The notes below the pieces were generated by a model, which had not been told where the DNA came from, did no database searches, and worked only from the letters and a program-made list of their open reading frames with translations. Below, in pieces: positions 1 through 5,121 of a DNA stretch of 5,207 nt. Position numbers and translations under genes: made by a program. How positions within the stretch are numbered: position 1 is the first letter of the stretch; every line of letters begins with the position of its first letter. This DNA is from Treponema sp. (GTDB lineage: Bacteria > Spirochaetota > Spirochaetia > Treponematales > Breznakiellaceae). The DNA lies in contig JAIRRU010000164.1 of NCBI GenBank assembly GCA_031255815.1, positions 1-5,207 of the forward strand. Reading direction: 5' to 3'.

Positions 1-91
1 CCTAAGCATCCTGCCAGTGCCATGTTTACTCTAAAGTGCCTGATAAGCTCGCCGGCTTTACCGGACTGCCGGGAAATTAGGCCGCGAACGG

Positions 92-194
92 CACGAACCA
101 CACCAACCTTATACTAAAACTTCCGGGACACCAGAAATCCCGGCTAAAGCCAGAACTGCCGGAGTAAAAGTTCGTGCGGTTAGTGTGGTTCGTG
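92..194. repeat. Long inverted repeat in copy 1 of the 219-bp element
   Basis: CACGAACCACACCAACC at 92-108 pairs with GGTTAGTGTGGTTCGTG at 178-194 with 16 of 17 positions complementary (one C/A mismatch at 104/182). The 69-nt interior contains a second stem, CCGGGA (123-128) with TCCCGG (138-143) around a 9-nt loop. The right side also carries TTCGTG twice, at 171-176 and 189-194. The same structure recurs in copy 2. Confidence 0.75.
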
Positions 195-310
195 GTTATC
201 CCTTTATCCATGTTTTTAGCCTAAGCATCCTGCCAGTGCCATGTTTACTCTAAAGTGCCTGATAAGCTCGCCGGCTTTACCGGACTGCCGGGAAATTAGG
301 CCGCGAACGG

Positions 311-413
311 CACGAACCACACCAACCTCATACCAAAACTTCCCGGACACCAGAAATCCCGGTTAAAGCCAGAACTGCCGGAGTAAAAGTTCGTGCGGTT
401 AGTGAGGTTCGTG
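311..413. repeat. Long inverted repeat in copy 2 of the 219-bp element
   Basis: This is the equivalent of the 92-194 hairpin, shifted by 219. The arms are 311-327 and 397-413. The T-to-A change at 405 adds a second mismatch (15/17 paired), and the G-to-C change at 344 breaks one pair of the nested stem. Copy 2 therefore has the weaker structure of the two. Confidence 0.7.
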
Positions 414-473
414 GCTGTCCCTTTATCCATGCTTTTAGCCTAAGCAAAGAGTTTGCCGCCGCGGGCCGGAGCC

Positions 474-1700
474 CTACATCTTCCCTATCTGGAAGATTGT
501 GTCTTCACCCAGGGCTTTGCCATAAAGGTACTCGAAGAGGTAGCGCATGTCTTCGAAAGAGGTATCCAGAAAGCGGCAGCCGTAATAGCTCAGGCTGCTG
601 TCGCGGTAGCGGCGGACTATCTTCCCGTTGGTGCTGATCGTCCGGCCGGGTGTGGTAAGCCGGATCAGGATCTGGCTGTTCACCAGCAGGGCCGAAGAAA
701 GGAGGGTTTTGGGGTAGGCGAACAGAAGCCCCGACACGCTGATATCTATAACCTTTCCCGCGAAAGCCTCGTTGGGCCGGCGGCCCTTTTCAAAGAAGCC
801 GTTTGCCTTGAGGGCCCGAACCAGCTCCCTGGCGTACTTGTACAGGGTGTCCAGAGACTCCCTGTTAAGGGGGGGGCTCCAGTTGTTGTTTATCCATACA
901 TGGATATAGCCGATGATGTACTCTTGAAACAGTATCGGCGCCCAGACATCGGAAAAAATCCCCCTGGTTAATTTGGCCTGAACAAAGCGCCTGCAGGTAT
1001 CGTTCAGATATTTGGGGTCTACGCCGGTGCTTTCCAGGTACCGTTTGAACAGGTCTGCGGTGATTATCCGGCCTTCGGAAAAGGGATCGGTTTCGGGAAA
1101 AGGCTCCCTGGTGGAGGCGAGGTAAAAGGCCTTGCCCGTTTCCGCCACCGCCCGTTCTTCGGTTGTGGAAGGCTTTACGTTCTTGAAAATAACCAGTTTG
1201 TGGCCGCCCCCCAAACTTTTAACCCAGGTGTCCAGACGCTCCAGAAGGGCGGGGATGTTTTGGCCGGGCTGCTTCCCGGCCGGGCCCTCCCCCGTATCCT
1301 CAAAGGCGCTTACCTTGGGAAAGGGGAGGTTGTAGCGGTCATGGTGGAAGCTGAAACTCATTTGAAGATCCTTCGGCATCTCTATCCGGGAATAGGATCG
1401 GTCCAGGTTTTTGTAGAGAAATTCCGGAACCGGGGCGGTGATGATCCCGCTCTTTACGGTTTTAATCTCTATAACGCAGGAGATCACCTGGCCCTGGAAA
1501 TCGAACATCAGTTCCATTTTCGTCTGGGGTTTAAGCCCCGCTACCGGCTTGTCAAGTTTAAATACCAGTTCCTCTTTAGACGATTGTTCCAGGGTAAGGT
1601 AGTATTTTTGCTGATCCCGCAGATAAACCAGGGGAAGCGTCTTATCGTAAAGCGCTTTGAGGAAGAACTCTTTTTCTATACGTTTAACGGGTGTTGCCAT
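474..1700 (-). CDS. PilZ-domain protein interrupted by a GAF-like domain (putative c-di-GMP effector)
   Basis: A 408-aa cytoplasmic protein with no signal peptide or membrane segment. Residues 20-95 look like a beta-rich YcgR-type N-terminal domain and end at RSYSR (101-105), which fits the RxxxR c-di-GMP-binding motif of PilZ. The second half of the signature, DISVSG (319-324, DxSxxG), appears only after about 213 residues. It is followed by the remaining PilZ-like strands, including GKIVRRYRDS and YYGCRFLD (372-379). The intervening 150-300 stretch resembles a GAF domain, ending in the typical strand-helix pattern around APILFQEYIIGYIHVWI and a long helix at 280-300. PilZ proteins bind c-di-GMP and relay it to motility, secretion or envelope functions; the target here is unknown. 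The ATG at 1700 follows AAGAAGG closely and lies 9 nt after the stop of the upstream gene, so the two are very likely co-transcribed. Domain calls are by motif and pattern. PilZ is fairly sure, GAF less so. Confidence 0.8.
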   Translation of the reverse strand: MATPVKRIEKEFFLKALYDKTLPLVYLRDQQKYYLTLEQSSKEELVFKLDKPVAGLKPQTKMELMFDFQGQVISCVIEIKTVKSGIITAPVPEFLYKNLDRSYSRIEMPKDLQMSFSFHHDRYNLPFPKVSAFEDTGEGPAGKQPGQNIPALLERLDTWVKSLGGGHKLVIFKNVKPSTTEERAVAETGKAFYLASTREPFPETDPFSEGRIITADLFKRYLESTGVDPKYLNDTCRRFVQAKLTRGIFSDVWAPILFQEYIIGYIHVWINNNWSPPLNRESLDTLYKYARELVRALKANGFFEKGRRPNEAFAGKVIDISVSGLLFAYPKTLLSSALLVNSQILIRLTTPGRTISTNGKIVRRYRDSSLSYYGCRFLDTSFEDMRYLFEYLYGKALGEDTIFQIGKM

Positions 1701-1709
1701 AGGCCTTCT

Positions 1710-2300
1710 TTAGAAAAATCTTTCATAGGGAGGGAGGTCGAAAGACGGGCCTTCTACCACTTCGTCCAGCCCCCGCTCTTCCTCAAGAATAAGATCGTCA
1801 ATCCGCCAGCCCGCCTCCCCGTTCCGGTTTTGAACAGTTTCCTCCGTTTCTCCGTCAGAGGCAAGCGCCCGGCGGACATAAAGCTCCCCCGTTATTCCCT
1901 TTTCCCGGCCGATAAACCGCACCAAAAAGGAAACCGCCTCGTCCGCTTCTTCCCGGCCGTTTCCCAGCCTGAATTTGCGGGGGCTAATCCTCCCCAGATC
2001 CGAAAATATCTTCTCCCGATCCGCGCTGTTCATGGCGGCCAGGGCCGGGGCCTCCGTATTTGCCGCGACCAGGGCGCCCAGCGCTTCCCGGGCGAATTCG
2101 TAAGCGGCGGCGGGGATATCCCCCCGGTTCAGGCTGCCGATAAACATGTCGACAGGGTACCGGGGCGCCTCCCCCCTCTGGGGCTGCCGCAAAAACCCGG
2201 GGATCGTCTGCCGGTCCCCGCTTCCCGCCTCCGGAAGCTCCTGGGCCCCGAGCGCGGTAACACATAAAAACAGGAGCAAGCCTCCCGGTATCCGCCGCAT
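1710..2300 (-). CDS. Exported protein of unknown function, first gene of the PilZ operon
   Basis: I do not recognise the family. From the ATG at 2300 the product is 196 aa and starts with a classical Sec signal peptide: MRR, a hydrophobic core at 6-19 (GGLLLFLCVTALGA), and likely cleavage near ALGA/QE. The cysteine at 13 is not in a convincing lipobox. The mature part is charged and mixed alpha/beta: a helical stretch at 55-105, then strands around FLVRFIG, GELYVRR and a closing GWRIDDLILEEE. That last pattern recalls small NTF2-like periplasmic proteins, but this is only a resemblance. A GTG at 2369 would add 23 residues (219 aa) and has the better Shine-Dalgarno (GGGGGAG, 7-nt spacer). However, it would bury the signal peptide behind a 30-residue basic leader, so I prefer 2300. 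The stop lies 9 nt before the PilZ gene, placing an envelope protein and a c-di-GMP effector in one operon. Confidence 0.75.
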   Translation of the reverse strand: MRRIPGGLLLFLCVTALGAQELPEAGSGDRQTIPGFLRQPQRGEAPRYPVDMFIGSLNRGDIPAAAYEFAREALGALVAANTEAPALAAMNSADREKIFSDLGRISPRKFRLGNGREEADEAVSFLVRFIGREKGITGELYVRRALASDGETEETVQNRNGEAGWRIDDLILEEERGLDEVVEGPSFDLPPYERFF

Positions 2301-2380
2301 TGCCTTCGCCCCCCGTCCCAAGCCCGGGGTTCCGAAAAGCGCGTTTTTCTTCCGAACCAACAAGTTCACTCTAAAGCTCC

Positions 2381-2394
2381 CCCGCCTAAGCGGG
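2381..2394 (-). promoter_or_regulatory. Small leader hairpin next to the possible GTG start
   Basis: On the minus strand CCCGC-TTAG-GCGGG forms a perfect 5-bp stem with a 4-nt loop, just downstream of the proposed promoter. Its 3' arm runs into the G-rich Shine-Dalgarno of the alternative GTG start at 2369, so it could limit ribosome access to that start. It may also be chance in GC-rich DNA. Confidence 0.3.
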
Positions 2395-2398
2395 TTCG

Positions 2399-2428
2399 GG
2401 TATAAAACCCTCTGTTACGAAAATCCAA
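2399..2428 (-). promoter_or_regulatory. Candidate sigma-70 promoter for the minus-strand operon
   Basis: Reading the minus strand, TTGGAT (-35, positions 2428-2423) is followed after 18 nt by TATACC (-10, 2404-2399). Each matches 4 of 6 consensus bases. Transcription would start near 2392, leaving a leader of about 92 nt to the ATG at 2300 or about 23 nt to the GTG at 2369. It is back to back with a plus-strand promoter about 45 bp away. Confidence 0.4.
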
Positions 2429-2451
2429 GAGCCCGCCCCGCCGGCAGCGAA

Positions 2452-2485
2452 GTTCCCGCGCCGGGCGGGTTTTGGAGCAGGCTCG
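2452..2485 (+). repeat. Intergenic motif, copy A (shared with 3962-3997)
   Basis: This stretch aligns by eye with 3962-3997, including an identical 12-nt core GGCGGGTTTTGG (2464-2475 and 3975-3986) and a shared TTCCCG before it. The copy here overlaps the -35 of the HD-gene promoter, and both copies precede plus-strand genes. It could be a degraded dispersed repeat or a shared control element. Confidence 0.4.
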
Positions 2486-2501
2486 GCTCTCTATTTATAA
2501 C
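2472..2501 (+). promoter_or_regulatory. Candidate sigma-70 promoter for the HD-domain gene
   Basis: TTGGAG (2472-2477, 4/6) and TATAAC (2496-2501, 5/6) are 18 nt apart, in one of the few AT-rich patches of the region. Transcription would start near 2508, giving a leader of about 94 nt before the ATG at 2602. Confidence 0.45.
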
Positions 2502-2601
2502 CCTCCGCCGCGGAAAGATCAAACCGGTAGAGGCCGGGCTGTTTCTGAATCCGGCGTTTAGAGACAGCGCGGTATGGACAGGGATCTCCCCGGAAGGTAC
2601 C

Positions 2602-3891
2602 ATGCCGGATATGAACACGGACCCCGGAGCCGCCCTCCAGGAGGGTTACACCGATCCGATTCGGGACCCCCTCTGGGGGCACATCTATCTTACCCCCGCC
2701 CTGGCGGCCCTGACCCGGTCGGCGGCCTTTATGCGCCTTTCCAGGATAGCCCAATTGGGGCCCGTTTCCTACGTGTACCCCGGGGCTACCCATACCCGGG
2801 CAAGCCATTCCATCGGGGTCTGCCATCTGGGGCGGCGCCTGCTGCAGAACCTTGCCGGGAGGGGCGCCTGCTGGCTCAGCGCCGGGGGGATCCGCTCCTT
2901 CCTCTGCGCCTGCCTGCTCCACGATCTGGGGCATTTCCCCTATACCCACTCCCTGAAGGAACTCCCCCTGGAATCCCACGAATCCCTTACCGCCAAGCTG
3001 ATCCTCCGGGAGCCTTTAAGGAGCCTTACCGCCGCCGCCGGGGCCGATCCGGACTTTTGCGCCGCCATTGTTGACCCCGGCCTTCCGGCCCGGGACGGGG
3101 AGCTGCTCTTCTACCGGAAGCTCCTCTCCGGGGCGCTGGATCCGGACAAGCTGGATTACCTGAACCGGGACGCCCGTTACTGCGGGGTTCCCTACGGGAT
3201 CCAGGATGTGGATTTTATCTTTTCCCGGCTTTTACCCCACCGGGAACGGGGGGTGGATACCGATTCCCGGGGAATTCCCGGGGTGGAATCGGTTCTTTTC
3301 TCAAAGTACCTCATGTACCGAACCGTATACTGGCACCATTCAGTCCGTTCCGCCACGGGAATGATCAAAAAGGCCCTTATCCGGGGGCTGGAAGGCCGCC
3401 TTATCGTCCCGGAGGAACTCTACAATTTGGATGATCAGAGCCTCTTTGCCCTGATGGAAAGCCGGGAGAACGGCGGGGAGCTTTTTTCCCTGGCGGCAAA
3501 GGTGAAGAGGGGCGAATTGTTCAGCCTGGCGGCGGAATTTCCCTTCGATCCCGCAAAACACGCCGGGCTCCGGGATCTGAAAAACCGTTCCCGCTACGAA
3601 AACGCCCTTGCCCGCGAATTGAGCGCCGCCCTGGGAACCGGCATCCCCGGCGAGAGCCTGATCATCGACATCCCCGAACCCTTTTCCCTGGAAACCGGGC
3701 TCTACGTGCGGAACGAGGGCTGCTGCTTCGCGGAAAGTTCCAGCGCCTTTAAAGCCGCCACTATCCGGGCTTTTACAAAATCCCTCTATGTGGTAAGGAT
3801 ATTTATCGGCGGTTTGCAGGCTTCCATGGTACAATCATGCCCCAAGCTGGCGGATATCTTGAATATAACCGGAAAATGGCTAGAGTTATAG
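2602..3891 (+). CDS. HD-domain phosphohydrolase of the SAMHD1/COG1078 type
   Basis: A 429-aa cytoplasmic enzyme. The metal-binding H...HD...D set is complete: H69 in THTRASHS, H107-D108 in LLHDLGH, and D182 in LDPDKLDYLNRD. The spacing and surrounding residues match dNTP triphosphohydrolase-like HD proteins. The motif RLSRIAQLGPVSYVYPGATHTR (45-66) is diagnostic of the family. K183, Y186 and D190 correspond to nucleotide-contacting positions of SAMHD1, and MYRTVYWHH (238-246) resembles its later conserved segment. Characterised members cut dNTPs into deoxynucleosides plus triphosphate; the substrate here is unproven. The ATG at 2602 is chosen because GGAAGG lies 4 nt upstream and the conserved DPLWGHIYLTP region begins about 20 residues later. 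The reading frame stays open upstream to 2146, but that part is antisense to the exported-protein gene and shows no family features. The C-terminal third is less conserved-looking. Confidence 0.9.
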   Translation: MPDMNTDPGAALQEGYTDPIRDPLWGHIYLTPALAALTRSAAFMRLSRIAQLGPVSYVYPGATHTRASHSIGVCHLGRRLLQNLAGRGACWLSAGGIRSFLCACLLHDLGHFPYTHSLKELPLESHESLTAKLILREPLRSLTAAAGADPDFCAAIVDPGLPARDGELLFYRKLLSGALDPDKLDYLNRDARYCGVPYGIQDVDFIFSRLLPHRERGVDTDSRGIPGVESVLFSKYLMYRTVYWHHSVRSATGMIKKALIRGLEGRLIVPEELYNLDDQSLFALMESRENGGELFSLAAKVKRGELFSLAAEFPFDPAKHAGLRDLKNRSRYENALARELSAALGTGIPGESLIIDIPEPFSLETGLYVRNEGCCFAESSSAFKAATIRAFTKSLYVVRIFIGGLQASMVQSCPKLADILNITGKWLEL

Positions 3892-4065
3892 AGAGAGCTT
3901 GTTTCAAAACCCGTTTGGCGCGGAAACTCTTCCGCTGGAACAAGAGTCTGTCCATAGGGCCCTTCCCGGAACCAGGCGGGTTTTGGGGGCGGCTTCGTTG
4001 AGGCAAGCGTTTTCGCGGATAGACAGCCCTTGGAGAACAAGAGGGTTTAGGGAGGCTGCTGGAAG
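3892..4065 (+). other. Spacer between the HD and ComFB genes, with inverted repeats
   Basis: I see no credible gene here. The spacer contains a 9-bp inverted repeat, CAAAACCCG (3905-3913) with CGGGTTTTG (3977-3985), 63 nt apart. It also has a small hairpin at 3926-3947 (ACTCTTCC-GCT-GGAA plus a bulge and GAGT) and the palindrome AGGGCCCT (3956-3963). No stem is followed by a T-run, so no intrinsic terminator can be called and read-through from the HD gene into the ComFB gene is possible. A weak -35-like TTGAGG (3998-4003) lacks a good -10. AGGGAGG at 4049-4055 is the ribosome-binding site for the ComFB gene. Confidence 0.5.
3962..3997 (+). repeat. Intergenic motif, copy B (shared with 2452-2485)
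   Basis: This is the second occurrence of the TTCCCG...GGCGGGTTTTGG...GGCT motif found at 2452-2485. Its core also forms the right arm of the CAAAACCCG/CGGGTTTTG inverted repeat in this spacer. Confidence 0.4.
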
Positions 4066-4788
4066 ATGGAGTTACACAATACGGTAGAGGATATAGTGAT
4101 ATCCAAGGTTACCGAGATTTTTGATAGTATCGCGGAAAGCGAAAATCCGGAATGTTTTTGCACCTGCGACCATTGCCGCATGGACACCGTCTGCTTTGTG
4201 CTTAACCGGGCTAGGCCTCACTACATTGTCTCCAACCGGGGCGTTGCCCGGGTGGATCAGGAAACCACCGAAAGGCAGCAGGAAGAAGTGGATATCGTCT
4301 CCCTGATTTACGAGGGGATCCGGCGGGTTAACCACAATTTAAGGCCCAATATAGTCCACCGGGCGGGAGGCGGAGGAAAGCCGGCGGAGGGACAGCAGCC
4401 GGTATACAATATCCCCACAATCGTCGGCCGGATTTTCAACGGCCGCAACTTTGCCCCCGTTTCGGATGTTAAGGTAGAGCTTTACCATAACGGCGAACTG
4501 ATAGCCATGAAGGACAATAACTGGCAGAACCCCTACAAGATGGTTTCCAACACAGAGGGAACTTTTTCCTTTTGGCCCAGCCCGGTTCCCGCCAAAGGGC
4601 CTAACGAGCACAAGGTTTTTGAATTTACCATAAAGGCCGAATCCCCGGATTATGAAACCCTGAACCATTTCTTTAAAATCCCGGTTATCAGCGACACCCA
4701 AAGCGCCTTAGCCTATTCCATGGAGCGAACCATTAAGCTGCCCAATCTTTTCATGTTCCCCCCCGGCAGCGACGAGGGCGGCGACTGA
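4066..4788 (+). CDS. ComFB-domain protein with C-terminal transthyretin-like beta domain
   Basis: A 240-aa protein without signal peptide or membrane segment. Residues 1-95 match the ComFB (late competence protein) pattern: VEDIVISKV at the start, the cysteine cluster C30, C32, C34, C37 with HCRMDTVCFVLNRARPHYIVSNRG, then a long C-terminal helix at 72-92. ComFB of Bacillus is a small zinc-binding dimer of unclear role, and cyanobacterial ComFB proteins have been reported as cyclic-dinucleotide receptors. A glycine-rich linker (about 99-112) leads to residues 116-230. There VGRIFNGRNFAPVSDVKVELYHNG, TEGTFSFWP and FTIKAESPDYE give the strand order of a carboxypeptidase-regulatory/transthyretin-like sandwich. 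Such folds are more usual in exported proteins, so finding one on a cytoplasmic sensor is odd. The start is set by ATG with AGGGAGG 10 nt upstream. The gene lies 174 nt after the HD gene on the same strand. The ComFB call is confident, the beta-domain call moderate, and competence itself is not implied. Confidence 0.85.
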   Translation: MELHNTVEDIVISKVTEIFDSIAESENPECFCTCDHCRMDTVCFVLNRARPHYIVSNRGVARVDQETTERQQEEVDIVSLIYEGIRRVNHNLRPNIVHRAGGGGKPAEGQQPVYNIPTIVGRIFNGRNFAPVSDVKVELYHNGELIAMKDNNWQNPYKMVSNTEGTFSFWPSPVPAKGPNEHKVFEFTIKAESPDYETLNHFFKIPVISDTQSALAYSMERTIKLPNLFMFPPGSDEGGD

Positions 4789-4857
4789 TTGCCGTGAAAG
4801 GCCGGATTCCCTCCTCCGGACTCACGAAGCAAGAACAGACTTGAGTTTAAAAATTAA
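4789..4857 (+). other. Spacer between the ComFB gene and tRNA-Pro
   Basis: This stretch contains a short hairpin, CCGGA (4802-4806) with TCCGG (4815-4819) around an 8-nt loop and no T-run. An AT-rich stretch, TTTAAAAATTAA (4846-4857), directly precedes the tRNA and could serve as a -10 region, but I find no matching -35. GATTCCCTCCTCCG (4805-4818) loosely resembles the degenerate tRNA-end copy at 5101-5115. Confidence 0.3.
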
Positions 4858-4930
4858 CGGAAAGTAGGCCAGTGGTTAAGCCACGAGTTTTGGGAACTCG
4901 ATGTCGGGGGTTCAAATCCCCCCTTTCCGA
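4858..4930 (+). tRNA. tRNA-Pro (anticodon UGG)
   Basis: The 73-nt cloverleaf folds fully. The acceptor stem CGGAAAG/CTTTCCG has 7 pairs. The D arm pairs GGC/GCC, with GG in the loop. The anticodon stem CGAGT/ACTCG encloses TTTGGGA with anticodon TGG. The variable loop is ATGTC, and the T arm is GGGGG-TTCAAAT-CCCCC. C1-G72, discriminator A73 and G37 all fit bacterial proline tRNA, which reads CCN codons. CCA is not encoded; the gene is followed by AAAA, so the tail must be added after transcription. The 3' end of this gene is copied in the repeats downstream. Confidence 0.95.
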
Positions 4931-4933
4931 AAA

Positions 4934-5019
4934 ATTCCCCGTTACCCGGCAAATGGGGATTTGAAGCGGCGCCCCCGCCGTTAGGAAAAGGGCGCAGGAG
5001 GCGCCCGGCCGGGGGCGCC
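4934..5019 (+). repeat. 86-bp GC-rich repeat block, copy 1
   Basis: This block matches 5122-5207 at 83 of 86 positions, differing at 4981, 4982 and 5010. It begins just after the tRNA gene with ATTCCCCGTTACCCGG and contains GGGGATTTGAA (4955-4965). That 11-mer is the exact reverse complement of TTCAAATCCCC in the tRNA T arm (4911-4921). The rest forms a two-level hairpin. Confidence 0.85.
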
Positions 5020-5021
5020 GC
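4966..5021 (+). repeat. Two-level hairpin with CAGGAGG loop
   Basis: An outer perfect 12-bp stem (4966-4977 with 5010-5021) encloses an inner stem GGGCGC (4990-4995) / GCGCCC (5001-5006). The inner tip displays CAGGAGG (4995-5001). No T-run follows, so it is not a standard intrinsic terminator. It lies in a small non-coding region immediately after the tRNA. Confidence 0.65.
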
Positions 5022-5023
5022 CG

Positions 5024-5062
5024 GGCTGGAGGCCGCGGACAGGAGGTCTGCGGCCTCCAGCC
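5024..5062 (+). repeat. 13-bp perfect stem-loop with CAGGAGG loop
   Basis: GGCTGGAGGCCGC (5024-5036) pairs perfectly with GCGGCCTCCAGCC (5050-5062). GGA/TCT add three more pairs, one of them G-T, leaving the 7-nt loop CAGGAGG (5040-5046). The loop heptamer is the same as in the neighbouring hairpin, although the stems differ. There is no T-run after it. Confidence 0.7.
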
Positions 5063-5081
5063 AAATCCCCCCTTTCCGAAA
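5062..5081 (+). repeat. Perfect 20-bp copy of the tRNA-Pro 3' end
   Basis: Positions 5062-5081 are identical to 4913-4932, which span the last 18 nt of the tRNA (T loop, T-stem 3' strand, acceptor 3' strand, A73) plus two flanking As. Similarity continues at a lower level for about 18 nt (ATTC..., GTTA...). A direct repeat of a tRNA 3' end is the usual mark of integration at a tRNA attachment site. Here the enclosed segment is only 149 bp per period and codes for nothing. Confidence 0.85.
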
Positions 5082-5098
5082 GATTCACTGTTAGCCAG

Positions 5099-5120
5099 CC
5101 AAATTCCCTCCCTTCCGAAA
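5099..5120 (+). repeat. Degenerate third copy of the tRNA-Pro 3' end
   Basis: CCAAATTCCCTCCCTTCCGAAA resembles CCAAATCCCCCCTTTCCGAAA at 5061-5081, with a few substitutions and one extra base. It is followed by GATTCCCCGTTACCCGG, the same flank as after the real tRNA, which supports common origin. Confidence 0.6.
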
Positions 5121-5121
5121 G

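Larger units (their letters stand above)
1..446. repeat. Tandem duplication of a 219-bp non-coding element
   Basis: Positions 1-219 and 220-438 are two head-to-tail copies of the same 219-bp unit. A third copy begins at 439 (CCTAAGCA) and stops after 8 bases, at 446. Comparing the two copies by eye gives 8 substitutions and no indels (positions 110, 115, 125, 144, 186, 196, 198 and 213 of copy 1), about 96% identity. No credible open reading frame is present. The unit is rich in inverted repeats: long arms at 92-108/178-194, a nested CCGGGA/TCCCGG stem at 123-128/138-143, and an imperfect pairing of the 55-75 region with the 138-150 region. This looks like a REP/BIME-like or MITE-like intergenic repeat. 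Copy 1 starts at base 1, so more copies may lie to the left. The block lies just beyond the 3' end of the minus-strand operon, where its hairpins could block or end transcription. That role is inferred. Confidence 0.9.

Noticed and set aside
1200..2267. 355-codon plus-strand open frame
   Set aside because: It is antisense to both minus-strand genes, which show a PilZ motif and a signal peptide. Its own translation has no recognisable domain; long shadow frames are common in GC-rich DNA.
2432..2473. Possible intrinsic terminator (CCCGCCC...GGGCGGGTTTT)
   Set aside because: The 7-bp arms are 24 nt apart and the T-run is only four bases. No plus-strand gene ends upstream, so a terminator role is not supported.
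2146..2601. Upstream extension of the HD-domain reading frame
   Set aside because: The frame is open, but it covers the opposite-strand exported-protein gene and the promoter region. It has no family similarity, and a ribosome-binding site supports the ATG at 2602.
3899..4087. 62-codon plus-strand frame between the HD and ComFB genes
   Set aside because: It starts with TTG without a ribosome-binding site, overlaps the ComFB start, and its peptide has no domain-like or membrane features.
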